Positions 55,633 through 63,781 of a DNA stretch of 64,000 nt are shown piece after piece. This stretch comes from Acuticoccus sediminis (GTDB lineage Bacteria; Pseudomonadota; Alphaproteobacteria; Rhizobiales; Amorphaceae): NCBI RefSeq assembly GCF_003258595.1, contig NZ_QHHQ01000012.1, positions 45,545 to 109,544 of the forward strand, written 5' to 3'. The translations under genes and the position numbers were made by a program. The notes beneath the pieces are model-generated. The model was not told the DNA's origin. It worked only from the letters and a program-made list of their open reading frames with translations, and ran no database searches. How positions within the stretch are numbered: position 1 is the stretch's first letter; each line of letters starts with the position of its first letter.

Positions 55633-56301
55633 TCAGCGTTCGGCGGCGCCCTCGCGGAAGACGTAGGCGGTGTACTCGTAGAGGTCGTAGTCGTTGCGCA
55701 GGACGACGCGGCGGCCGGCGAGGCCGAAGAGGAAGGCGCACAGCCGGTCCTGCGGCACGTGGAAGAGGTCCTCGCGCGTCCAGTCGACGACGGCGGACAT
55801 GACGTTGAAGGCCATGCCGCGGCGGGCGAAGGGCCACAGCCGCGCGAGGGTGGCGGTCATGAAGTCCCACATCGCGCCCTCGTCCACCTCCGCGCGCACC
55901 GTGAAGAGACCGTTGACGACGATGTAGTCGAACGGCTCGGGCAGGGCCGGGTCCGGGGCGGCGAGGAGGTCGCGCGTCAGGAAGGGGACGTCCGGGTGCT
56001 TGGCCCGGGCCTCGTCGAGGGCGGCCTCGGAGATGTCGACGCCGAGATAGCGTGCCGGCGCGCGGCCGGTCGCGGCGAGGTGGGTGAGGAGCGCGCCGGT
56101 GCCGCAGGCGACGTCGCAGAGGCTGGCCGCGGCGAGGCGGGGGCCGGCGATGTCCGCCATCACGTCGAAGCGCGTCCTCCGGTCGTCCTCGTTCGGCCAG
56201 CCGGCGCCCCGGGCGGTGTCGCCGTGGGTGGCGAGGGCGGCGTCGTAGTAGCGGGCGAGGGCGTCGGGGCTCGCCGCTGGCGGGCGTCGGGGCGGGGTCA
56301 T
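55633..56301 (-). CDS. class I SAM-dependent methyltransferase
   Basis: Methyltransferase of 222 aa. It has SLCDVACGTGALLTHLAATG (SAM motif I), YLGVDISEAALDEARAKHP and PFDYIVVNGLFTVRAEVD, typical of Methyltransf_11/25 proteins. It ends DYDLYEYTAYVFREG. It is the last gene of a seven-gene leftward operon of sugar genes and overlaps the WbqC stop by 4 bp, so a sugar O- or N-methylation is likely. The acceptor is unknown. Confidence 0.85.
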   Translation of the reverse strand: MTPPRRPPAASPDALARYYDAALATHGDTARGAGWPNEDDRRTRFDVMADIAGPRLAAASLCDVACGTGALLTHLAATGRAPARYLGVDISEAALDEARAKHPDVPFLTRDLLAAPDPALPEPFDYIVVNGLFTVRAEVDEGAMWDFMTATLARLWPFARRGMAFNVMSAVVDWTREDLFHVPQDRLCAFLFGLAGRRVVLRNDYDLYEYTAYVFREGAAER

Positions 56302-56960
56302 GCGGGCTCCACGGTGACGGCGGCGGCGTCGGCGGCGAGGCGGTCCGGCGGCTCGCGCCACAGGCTCTGCAGCATCATGACGTTCGGGCCGTCGTAGGGG
56401 GCGAGGAATTCGAGGGTGAGGCCGTGGCCGGCGAAGAACCCGGCCGAATAGAGCCCGCGCCCGCCCGGCGCGTTGAGGTAGTGCGTCGCGCCGACCTGCC
56501 GCGCGATGGCGGCGATGCGGTCGGCCTGGCGCACGTCCTCGGGGACGGCGAAGCCGGAGGAGCGGACCATGGGGGTGGCGATGCCGAGGGTCCCGGCGAC
56601 GGCGCGCATGTTGCGCTCGACGTAGTCGATCGGCCGGTCGAGGGGCGAGCGGAGGGCCTCCGCCACCGCCGGCGGCCCCTCCCCGGCGAGGCACGGGACG
56701 CCGGCGAGGCGCTCGGCGAAGGTGGCGCCGGCGCCGTCCGCGAAGGCGAGCCCGTCGATGCGGGTCTCGCGCGGCTGGTGGGCGAGCGGGAGGGTCAGCC
56801 AGCGGCGGCCGCCGGCGTGGTCCGGCACCTCGGTGCGGTGCACGCGGCCGCGGCGGGGGAACTGCACGCAGTCGAACAGGATGAAGAGGTCGACCGCCGC
56901 GATCAGGCGGAAGTAGCCCATGTAGGGATAGAAGTAGGGCTGCATGACCGCCACTCTCAT
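56298..56960 (-). CDS. WbqC family protein
   Basis: Protein of 220 aa. The conserved start MRVAVMQPYFYPYMGYFRLIAAVDLFILFDCVQFPRRGRVHRTEV is typical of the WbqC-like family found in O-antigen and other polysaccharide clusters. RWLTLPLAHQPRETRID and THYLNAPGGRGLYSAGFFAGHGLTLEF are its other conserved parts. The biochemical role is not firmly known; members often sit beside amino-sugar aminotransferases, as here. It is 61 bp downstream of the GT2 gene. Confidence 0.88.
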   Translation of the reverse strand: MRVAVMQPYFYPYMGYFRLIAAVDLFILFDCVQFPRRGRVHRTEVPDHAGGRRWLTLPLAHQPRETRIDGLAFADGAGATFAERLAGVPCLAGEGPPAVAEALRSPLDRPIDYVERNMRAVAGTLGIATPMVRSSGFAVPEDVRQADRIAAIARQVGATHYLNAPGGRGLYSAGFFAGHGLTLEFLAPYDGPNVMMLQSLWREPPDRLAADAAAVTVEPA

Positions 56961-57021
56961 CGCCCGCCCCCCGTCATCCCATGGTCCCCGGTTCCCCGCC
57001 CGGTTCCGGCCGGGCCGGCCG

Positions 57022-57927
57022 TCATCGCACGGACCTGTCCGCCGCGGCGAGGCGCTCGAACAGCACCGCGGCGGTGGCGACGGCGCCGGTCCCGGCGCGC
57101 GCGGCGAACTCGTCCTCGGTGAAGGCCTCGCGGGCGAACTCCTCGGCGAGGCGCCCCTCCTCGAGGCGGGTCAGCCAGTGCTTCCAGTGCGCCGCGGTCG
57201 CGGCGTGGACGCCGCCGATGGCGGTCAGGTGGGCGCGCACGTTCTCCATCTTGCGCTCGAACCGGGAGAGGCTGGTGAACGGCAGGTGGGCGATCAGGAT
57301 GCCGGCCGCGCCCTCGGCCCGCAGGCGCGTCCCGTCCGGCCCGATGAGGTGGTGGGCGCCGACGTCGAAGCGGCGGGTGGAGCGGGGGCGGAAGAACGGC
57401 CGGGGCGAGATGCGGTGCTCGGACCAGCGCACGCCCGGCACCGGCAGGCCGTTCTTCATGGCGATGCGGCGCTCGGCGATCAGCGGCAGGCCGGCCGGGT
57501 CGGCGAGGCGGGCGAGCATCGTCTCCGCGGTCTCGTCCGTGCGGCGGGCGTAGTTGTAGCGCTGCAGGCTGAGGGGACCCTCGCCGGCGAGCTCGGGCGC
57601 GTCGTGGAGGTCGGCGACGGCGGCGACGACGAACTCGTCGGCGTCCGTGAGGAGGAGCCAGTCCGGCCGCGTGGCGGCGAGCACGGAGCGCATCGGCTCG
57701 GCCTCGAAGGAGAGGAAGTCGCCGGCCGGGTCGAGGGCGTCGATGAGGACCGTGTGGACGCGCCCGCCGGCGGCGTCCGCCAGCGACGCGGCGGCGGCGC
57801 GCATCTCGGCGGACGGCTCGACGGCGATGACGACGACCTCGTCGAACCCCGCCTCGAGGCGGTTCCGCACGGACGGGCCGATGACCTCGACGTCGTCCTT
57901 CACCGAGACGATGGAGACGAGCTTCAT
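57022..57927 (-). CDS. glycosyltransferase family 2-like protein
   Basis: Protein of 301 aa. The GT-A opening LVSIVSVKDDVEVIGPSVRNRLEAGFDEVVVIAVEPSAEM and the metal site DWLLLTDADEFVVA place it in the Glyco_tranf_2_4 type. Later FDVGAHHLIGPDG and LPFTSLSRFERKMENVRAHL fit that subgroup. It overlaps the glycosidase-like gene upstream by 4 bp. A role in adding the sugar made by this operon is likely. Confidence 0.78.
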   Translation of the reverse strand: MKLVSIVSVKDDVEVIGPSVRNRLEAGFDEVVVIAVEPSAEMRAAAASLADAAGGRVHTVLIDALDPAGDFLSFEAEPMRSVLAATRPDWLLLTDADEFVVAAVADLHDAPELAGEGPLSLQRYNYARRTDETAETMLARLADPAGLPLIAERRIAMKNGLPVPGVRWSEHRISPRPFFRPRSTRRFDVGAHHLIGPDGTRLRAEGAAGILIAHLPFTSLSRFERKMENVRAHLTAIGGVHAATAAHWKHWLTRLEEGRLAEEFAREAFTEDEFAARAGTGAVATAAVLFERLAAADRSVR

Positions 57928-58919
57928 CGCGCGGTCGCCGGGCCGCCGACGAGCTCGGCGACGCCGAAGCCCAGCCGGCCGAAGCCGTTGCCGTTGTAGA
58001 GGACGAGGGTGCGCCCGCCGTCCTCGACGATCTGCGGGTAGGCCTGCATCTCCCCGTCCCAGTCGCCCGCCGCCGGGGGCGGGGAGAGCGCGAGGGCGCC
58101 CGGCCGGCGGGTGAAGCGGAGCCCGTCCGCGGAGGTGGCGGCGACGAGGCGGTAGCGCGCGGCGGCGTCCTCGCGGAAGCCCTCGCGCCCGCGCGCGGCG
58201 AAGAGCATGAGCCAGCCGCCGCCGGTGCGCCGGACGGCGGCGCGCACCAGGCCGCCTTCGTCGCCGCTCTCCAGCGGCACGCCGGCGTCCGGCACCACGG
58301 TCCAGGCGAGGCCGTCCGGCGAGGCCGCGTAGAGGAGGTCGTAGACCGGCTCCGGCTTGCCCTCGACGAGGGCCCACTCGGTGAAGCGGGAGAACCACAT
58401 GCCCCAGGCGCAGCCCGGCACGGCGTCGGAGCGGAAGACCGTCGGCAGCGCCGCGCCGAGGGGGACGTGCGGCGAGGGCTCGATGAGCGGGCCGTCGCCG
58501 ACGCGGGTGAAGCTGGCGCCGCCGTCGCGGCTCTCGGCGAGGCCGATCCCCGGCCGGTAGGGCACGTCCGCCCGCCGGCCGAGGCCCATGTAGTAGAGGA
58601 GGACGCGCTCCCCGTCCCGCACCGCGGTGCCGGGGCCGATGCCATGCTCGTCGAACGAGCCGGGGGCGCCGACGTCCAGCACCGGCCCGGCGCCGACGGC
58701 GCCGGCGCGCATGTCCTTCGGGTCGACGTCGGCAGCGAAGATGCGGCTGACGTTGTGGCGGTCGCGGCCGGCGAGGAAGACGCGCCACGTCCCGTCCCCG
58801 AGGGGGAGGACCGTGGGCGCCTGGGCGTGGCTCGCCCAGAGCGGATTGCCGGCGGGCGGCGCCAGGACGGGCCGGCCGGCGCTGCGGACGAGGGACCAGG
58901 AGGGCGGGGGAGCGGGCAT
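57924..58919 (-). CDS. five-bladed beta-propeller glycosidase-like protein
   Basis: Protein of 331 aa with repeated beta-propeller strands: LPLGDGTWRVFLAGRDRHNVSRIF, VLLYYMGLGRRADVPYRPGIGLAESRDGGASF, LLYAASPDGLAW, GGWLMLFAARGREGF, DGRTLVLYNGNGFG. This is the pattern of GH43/GH32/GH130-like families. Acids in DEHGIGPGTAV and SGDEGGLVRAAV could be functional. There is no signal peptide, so it is probably cytoplasmic and acts on a biosynthetic intermediate, or no longer hydrolyses. It is 23 bp downstream of the acyltransferase gene. Confidence 0.7.
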   Translation of the reverse strand: MPAPPPSWSLVRSAGRPVLAPPAGNPLWASHAQAPTVLPLGDGTWRVFLAGRDRHNVSRIFAADVDPKDMRAGAVGAGPVLDVGAPGSFDEHGIGPGTAVRDGERVLLYYMGLGRRADVPYRPGIGLAESRDGGASFTRVGDGPLIEPSPHVPLGAALPTVFRSDAVPGCAWGMWFSRFTEWALVEGKPEPVYDLLYAASPDGLAWTVVPDAGVPLESGDEGGLVRAAVRRTGGGWLMLFAARGREGFREDAAARYRLVAATSADGLRFTRRPGALALSPPPAAGDWDGEMQAYPQIVEDGGRTLVLYNGNGFGRLGFGVAELVGGPATAR

Positions 58920-58942
58920 CGGGATCGTCGGGCGCGGGCGGG

Positions 58943-59626
58943 TCAGAGGAGGTGGGCGATGCGCTTGCTGGGGAAGGGCTTGATGGGGGCCGCCTCGCCG
59001 GCGACGACGGAATCGTCCGGCAGGTTGGCCTTCACCACGGCCGCGTTGAGGACGACGCAGCGGTCGCCGATGGTGATGCCGTGGACGATCCCCGCCTGGC
59101 CGCCGAGGTAGCATTCCGCGCCGATCGAGGTGGAGCCGGCGATCCCGACCTGGGAGGCGATGAAGGTGTGGTCGCCGACGGAGACGTGGTGGCCGATGTG
59201 GTTGCCGCTCCAGATGATGACGTTGTTCCCGATCGAGGCGAACGGCTGGATGATGTTCGACTCCAGGATGATGCAGTGCTCGCCGATGCGGTCGGTGTTG
59301 ATGTGGCAGTCGGGGTGGATGAAGGAGGCGAAGCTGTAGCCCCTGGCCTTGCCTTCCAGGTAGCGGTCGCGCCGCACGGTGTTGAGGCCCTTGTAGGTGA
59401 GCGGGCCGAGGAGGGAGACGGTGCCGGGGGCGTAGTGCGCCTCGATCTCCTCCCAGGGGACGGCGGGCTTGCCGTTGAAGGTGCCGGATTCGGGCAGGAA
59501 CTTCGCGTCCACGGTGTAGGCGACGATGTTGAGGTCGCTGTAGCGCTCCAGGTAGACGGTGATGACGTCCGAGACCTGTCCCGTCCCGAAGAGGACGACG
59601 TCGGTGGTGCCGGTCGTGTCGGTCAT
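58943..59626 (-). CDS. NeuD/PglD-type sugar acyltransferase (left-handed beta-helix)
   Basis: Protein of 227 aa. The N-terminal Rossmann-like domain VVLFGTGQVSDVITVYLERYSDLNIVAY should bind a nucleotide sugar. A hexapeptide-repeat region follows (SFASFIHPDCHINTDRIGEHCIILESNIIQPFASIGNNVIIWSGNHIGHHVSVGDHTFIAS...), including the probable catalytic histidine in GNHIGHHV. The family acetylates amino groups or hydroxyls of UDP- or dTDP-sugars. Following a DegT aminotransferase in the same operon, N-acetylation of the new amino sugar is the simplest role. It overlaps the GT61 gene by 4 bp. Confidence 0.85.
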   Translation of the reverse strand: MTDTTGTTDVVLFGTGQVSDVITVYLERYSDLNIVAYTVDAKFLPESGTFNGKPAVPWEEIEAHYAPGTVSLLGPLTYKGLNTVRRDRYLEGKARGYSFASFIHPDCHINTDRIGEHCIILESNIIQPFASIGNNVIIWSGNHIGHHVSVGDHTFIASQVGIAGSTSIGAECYLGGQAGIVHGITIGDRCVVLNAAVVKANLPDDSVVAGEAAPIKPFPSKRIAHLL

Positions 59627-61071
59627 GCGGGCATTTCCAGTTCGGATGTGAGGAGCTGGTCGAGGGCCGTCCCGTCGATCCGGTAGGTGGACTTGTCCTC
59701 GTAGACCTTGTCGACGGCGGCGAAGTCGCCGACGAGGGCGACGACGTGAAGGCCGATGTCGGCGAGCGGCTGGGCCCAGAGGGCCTGGAGGGGCATCGCC
59801 GGGTGGCTGAGGAGGCAGACCCGGGTGCCGGGGCGGCACATGGCGACGCCGTTGGTGGCCGAGCCGGTCTGGGCGACGATCCGGTCGGCCCGGCGGTAGA
59901 GCTGGAACTGCTCGACGAAGGAGAGCGCCTCGGGCCGGGTCTCGACGTAGCCGTGGCGGGCGAGGGTCGCGGCCGTCGCCTCGTGGTTGGTGATGGCCCG
60001 GTGGCGCTCGGCGTCGCGGGCGATGAAGAGGCGGCGCCCCTCCCCGCTCCCCTCCGCGGCCCTGCCGAGGCCGACCTTCGCCTCCAGCTCGTCGAAGGCG
60101 GCGCGCAGGATGTCGGCGATGGGCTTCGTCGGCATGACGAGGGCGTTGGCGTCGATGCCGACGTCGGTGGTGAGGATCTTCGGGCTGTAGAACCAGTTGG
60201 TGGCGACCCAGAGGCGGCCGGCCTCGACGCGCATGTTGCGCGGCACCTCGATGAGGGGGTGGTTCGCCGGCAGGAAGGCGGCGATCGACTGCTTGTGCTG
60301 GCGCGGCATGTTGGCGTCGATCAGGACCGGGATGCCGGCGATGCCGACGGTGGAGCGGATCGACAGGAACTTGAGGAACTCCTCGGCCATCCAGTGGCCG
60401 AAGGAGACGGTGTCGATGCCGAGCAGCGAGATCGCCTCGGGGATCGTCAGCGCGTTCATGCGGCGGCGGTCGTCCAGGGCGAAGACGGTCTCGCCGTCGC
60501 GGTGGAAGACGGCCGGGTCGAAGGCGCTGTCGACGGGCATCCGGTCGAGCTCGCCGTCCTGGACATCGAAGATGAAGGTGCCGTTCCGGAGGCGGATCGT
60601 CGAGGTCCGGGCGAAGGCGGCGGCGTTGCGGAAGGCGGCGACCTCGACCCGCCGGGTGGGACCCTCGATGACCCTGGCGGCGGAGGCGCCGAGGATCGGC
60701 GAGGGGTTCAGGACGACGTGCTCGCCCCCCTCGTGGAGGACGTGGACGGTCTCGGCGTGCCGCCTCGAGAGGGCGCTGAAGCTCTCGACGCGCTGCCGGC
60801 GCAGGGTGACGTTGGGGCCGAGCTCGAGGAGCGCCCGGTAGCGGGCGAAGGCCTCCTCGAGCGGGTAGGCGGCCTTGAGGGCGCGCTTGACCTGCAGGAG
60901 GTGCAGGAGCGGCACCGGCCGGCCCTCCCGGGCGGTGAGGCGGAGCTTATCGAGGAAGGCGCGTTCCGGGGCGGAGAGGTTCGTCTCGGCCTCGGCGGCG
61001 GAGATCTCGGGGATCGGGTCGGCGGCCGGGACGGCCCGGTTCGCGGCGGCGCTGTCGGTTGGCTGGTTCAT
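59623..61071 (-). CDS. glycosyltransferase family 61 protein
   Basis: Protein of 482 aa. The C-terminal half contains the GT61 (DUF563) signature: SFGHWMAEEFLKFLSIRSTVGIAGIPVLID, RRLFIARDAERHRAITNHEATAATLARHGYVETRPEALSFVEQFQLYRRADRIVAQTGSATNGVAMCRPGTRVCLL. The first 180 residues are accessory. It overlaps the DegT stop by 4 bp and the acyltransferase start by 4 bp. It probably transfers the amino sugar made by this operon. Confidence 0.87.
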   Translation of the reverse strand: MNQPTDSAAANRAVPAADPIPEISAAEAETNLSAPERAFLDKLRLTAREGRPVPLLHLLQVKRALKAAYPLEEAFARYRALLELGPNVTLRRQRVESFSALSRRHAETVHVLHEGGEHVVLNPSPILGASAARVIEGPTRRVEVAAFRNAAAFARTSTIRLRNGTFIFDVQDGELDRMPVDSAFDPAVFHRDGETVFALDDRRRMNALTIPEAISLLGIDTVSFGHWMAEEFLKFLSIRSTVGIAGIPVLIDANMPRQHKQSIAAFLPANHPLIEVPRNMRVEAGRLWVATNWFYSPKILTTDVGIDANALVMPTKPIADILRAAFDELEAKVGLGRAAEGSGEGRRLFIARDAERHRAITNHEATAATLARHGYVETRPEALSFVEQFQLYRRADRIVAQTGSATNGVAMCRPGTRVCLLSHPAMPLQALWAQPLADIGLHVVALVGDFAAVDKVYEDKSTYRIDGTALDQLLTSELEMPA

Positions 61072-62288
61072 CCGTATCTCGGTTGGAGGCGGGCGGTGGC
61101 GCCGGCCTCGCTCGTGTGGATGTCCTCGCCGTGGAGGGTGGCGAGGACGAAGGCGATGTCCTCGTCCGTCAGGTCGATGGCGGCGGGCAGGCCGAGGTGG
61201 CGCAGGGTGAGGCCTTCGGTGACGGGCAGCGGGTCGCGCGTGGCGTCGGCGAAGGCGGGCTGGCGGTGGAGGCCCATGCCGTACCAGCGCCGGGCGCCGA
61301 TGCCGCGGGCGCCGAGGCGCTGCTCGGCGATGTAGCTGACGGCGGCGTTCTCGCTCTCGAGGAGGACATAAGCGGCGCTGATGGCGGGGGCGGTCACCAC
61401 CCGCCCGACGCTGCCGAGATCGGCCTGGTAGGCGCGGGCGATGCGGGCGTAGGCGTCCTCGCGCCGGGTCCACTCGTCGAGGCAGGCGAGGCCCATGGCG
61501 GCGTGGTACTCGCTGAGCTTGCCGTTGAAGCCCTCGAAGAGGCACAGGCGCTGGTCGGTGACGCCGAAGCAGGAGATCTGCGCCACCTGGAAGAGGCGGC
61601 CCTCGTCGCGCCAGAGGACGGCGCCGCCCTCGATGGTGGAGAAGGACTTGGTGGCGTGGAAGGAGAGCGCGGCGGGGACGGTGGCCGAGATGAGGCCGGG
61701 GTCGCGCGCGAAGGCCTCGAAGGCGGGGGCGGCGTCGACGACGACGGGGACGCCGGTCGCGGCGTGCATCTTCTCCCAGGCGCGCATGTCGGGCGCGCGG
61801 CCGTAGGCGGCGACCGGCATGACGAGGCCGGCGCGGTCCAGCATCGGGTGGGCGGCGAGGGCCGCGGGGTCGAGCATCCAGGTGGCGGGGTCGACGTCGA
61901 CGAAGTGGGGGCGGTAGCCGCAGCGGATCACCGAGAGGGCGGTGGCGACGAAGGTGTAGGAGGGGACGAGGGCGATCGGGCGCTCGGGGGTGGCCCGGCC
62001 GGCGGCGGCGAGGATGGCGGCCTCGATGGCGGCGCTGCCGGTGTTGGCGGTGACGACGACGGCGTGTCCGTCGCCGCCGCGGTCGGTGCCGTCCCGGGTC
62101 GTGAGGCCGGCATTCTCCCGGCCGCCGAGGAGCACGTTGAGCCGGCTCTCGAGGCGCTGCACGAGCTCGCCGCGGTTGGAGTACCAGCGGTTGGCGTCGA
62201 CGCGGGCGAGATAGGGCATGAGGGTCTCGCCGGTGGGCAGGCGGGGGACCTGCACCTGGGCGAGGGAGGACCGCAGGTTCTGGCTCAT
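61068..62288 (-). CDS. DegT/DnrJ/EryC1/StrS-family aminotransferase
   Basis: PLP enzyme of 406 aa that aminates a keto nucleotide sugar. It has VVVTANTGSAAIEAAILAAAG, ALVPSYTFVATALSVIRCGYRPHFVDVDPATWMLD, VPVVVDAAPAFEAF, and the PLP lysine in LSFHATKSFSTIEGGAVLW. The end YGMGLHRQPAFAD... matches the family C-terminus. It heads the seven-gene operon (amination, transfer, acylation, methylation). The dTDP-4-keto-6-deoxyglucose made by RfbA/RfbB is a candidate substrate. Promoter sequences should lie in 62289-62400, which I could not resolve. Confidence 0.92.
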   Translation of the reverse strand: MSQNLRSSLAQVQVPRLPTGETLMPYLARVDANRWYSNRGELVQRLESRLNVLLGGRENAGLTTRDGTDRGGDGHAVVVTANTGSAAIEAAILAAAGRATPERPIALVPSYTFVATALSVIRCGYRPHFVDVDPATWMLDPAALAAHPMLDRAGLVMPVAAYGRAPDMRAWEKMHAATGVPVVVDAAPAFEAFARDPGLISATVPAALSFHATKSFSTIEGGAVLWRDEGRLFQVAQISCFGVTDQRLCLFEGFNGKLSEYHAAMGLACLDEWTRREDAYARIARAYQADLGSVGRVVTAPAISAAYVLLESENAAVSYIAEQRLGARGIGARRWYGMGLHRQPAFADATRDPLPVTEGLTLRHLGLPAAIDLTDEDIAFVLATLHGEDIHTSEAGATARLQPRYG

Positions 62289-62763
62289 GACGATACTCTC
62301 ACCCGGTGCCGACCGATCGAACGTTTCCCCGCCGCGGCGGCGGGCCCTTGAGGCTCATCGTTAGGGGTGAACCTTGGCGGAAAGCTTAAGTCCTGGCGCG
62401 CCCCCGCACCAGCCGCTTCATGAGGATGGGGGCGCCGCCCGGCGCGGCAGGGCGCCCGCGGCGCCCCTCCTCCCTCCTCCCTCCTCCGGTCCCGCCCCGT
62501 CCCGCCTCACCCTGTCCCGCCCCGTCCTCCATCCCCCTCCATCCCCGCTCGCGCGGCCCCTCCATCCCCCTCCGCGCGGCGACGGCGGGGGGGGCCCCGG
62601 CCCATGGTCCCCGATGGAGCCCGGGGGCCCGCGGCGTTCCCGCGTCCACCCCGTCCGTGCCGTCCCGAAGGTATGCTAATCGCCGGTCGGTGGGCCCCGT
62701 CCCGGGGACCCGGAGGGAGGCGAGGATGGATGACGGCGGCGCGAGCCTGCGGCGGGGGACGGC
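62289..62763. other. divergent intergenic region with pyrimidine-rich tract
   Basis: About 475 bp between the DegT operon and the kinase gene. It contains a long C/T-rich stretch (62465-62575, with repeated CCCTCCT and CCATCCCC words) and no credible gene. An A+T-richer patch (62360-62395, with GAAAGCTTAAG) may be promoter DNA. Confidence 0.5.
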
Positions 62764-63639
62764 ATGACCGTCTGGTGTCTGGGCTCGATCAACCTCGACC
62801 GGTTCTACCGGGTGCCGCACATCCCGGCGCCGGGCGAGACGCTGGCGGCGCGGGAGCTGACGACGGGGATCGGCGGCAAGGGGGCCAACATGTCGGTGGC
62901 GGCGGCGCGGGCGGGGGCGCGGGTGGCGCTCATCGGCGCGGTGGGAGCCGACGGGGCGTGGGCGCGCGACCGCCTCGCCGCATGGGGCGTCGACACGCGC
63001 TTCGTGGCGACGGCGGCCGGGCCGACGGGCCACGCGATCATCGCCGTCGCCGACGACGGCGAGAACACGATCATCATCCACCCCGGCGCCAACCACCGAC
63101 TGGAGGCGGGGCCGCTGCAGGCGGCCTTCGCCGAGGCGCGGCCGGGCGAGTGGTGCCTCATCCAGAACGAGACGGTGCTGCAGGCCGAGGGCGCGCGGCG
63201 GGCGCGGGCGGCGGGCCTCAGGGTGGCGTACGCCGCCGCGCCGTTCACGGCGGAGGCGGCGGTCGAGATGGCGCCGCTCGCCGACCTCCTGATCCTCAAC
63301 CGGGTGGAGATGGACCAGCTCCAGGCGGCGACCGGGCGCGGGCCGGACGCCCAGGGCGTGGCGACGGTGGTGGTGACGGAGGGGGCGGACGGCGCGACGG
63401 GATACGACGCGGCGCACCCCGGGGGCCTGCACGTCGCGGCGGTCCCGGTCGAGGCGGTGGACACGACCGGGGCGGGCGACACCTTCACCGGCTACCTGCT
63501 GGCCGGGCTGGAGCGCGGGATGGGGCTCGGCGCCGCGATGGGGTGGGCGGCGAAGGCGGGGGCGCTGATGGTGACCCGTCACGGGACCGCGGACGTGATC
63601 CCGAACTTTTCTGAGATCGACGCGAATTTTGGTGCTTGA
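62764..63639 (+). CDS. PfkB-family carbohydrate kinase (ribokinase-like)
   Basis: Sugar kinase of 291 aa. PfkB signature 1 is TTGIGGKGANMSVAAARAGARVALIGAVG, and signature 2 is DTTGAGDTFTGYLLAGLERG with the catalytic aspartate of GAGD. It starts WCLGSINLDRFYRV, as ribokinases do. The substrate could be ribose or another pentose or nucleoside. The gene is alone, and the first rrn promoter overlaps its last codons. Confidence 0.9.
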   Translation: MTVWCLGSINLDRFYRVPHIPAPGETLAARELTTGIGGKGANMSVAAARAGARVALIGAVGADGAWARDRLAAWGVDTRFVATAAGPTGHAIIAVADDGENTIIIHPGANHRLEAGPLQAAFAEARPGEWCLIQNETVLQAEGARRARAAGLRVAYAAAPFTAEAAVEMAPLADLLILNRVEMDQLQAATGRGPDAQGVATVVVTEGADGATGYDAAHPGGLHVAAVPVEAVDTTGAGDTFTGYLLAGLERGMGLGAAMGWAAKAGALMVTRHGTADVIPNFSEIDANFGA

Positions 63640-63664
63640 CCCCTCATCCTGGCCCCCGTATAGA
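63636..63664 (+). promoter_or_regulatory. rRNA operon promoter P1
   Basis: -35 TTGACC (63636-63641) and -10 TATAGA (63659-63664) are separated by 17 bp. The -35 box overlaps the kinase stop codon. Together with P2 it faces the rRNA leader. Confidence 0.7.
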
Positions 63665-63746
63665 CCCGCCCACCGCAGCGGCGGCGCGGCCTTCGGGCCC
63701 ACCACCACGGCGGTCCGGCCACGGAAACGGCCCTGAAAAAAGGGTG

Positions 63747-63775
63747 TTGACACGGCCGGGGCGGATCACTAGATA
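63747..63775 (+). promoter_or_regulatory. rRNA operon promoter P2
   Basis: -35 TTGACA (63747-63752) and -10 TAGATA (63770-63775) are separated by 17 bp. It is the best consensus promoter in the window and is preceded by an A-run (GAAAAAAGGG), a possible UP-like element. Confidence 0.75.
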
Positions 63776-63781
63776 CCGCCT

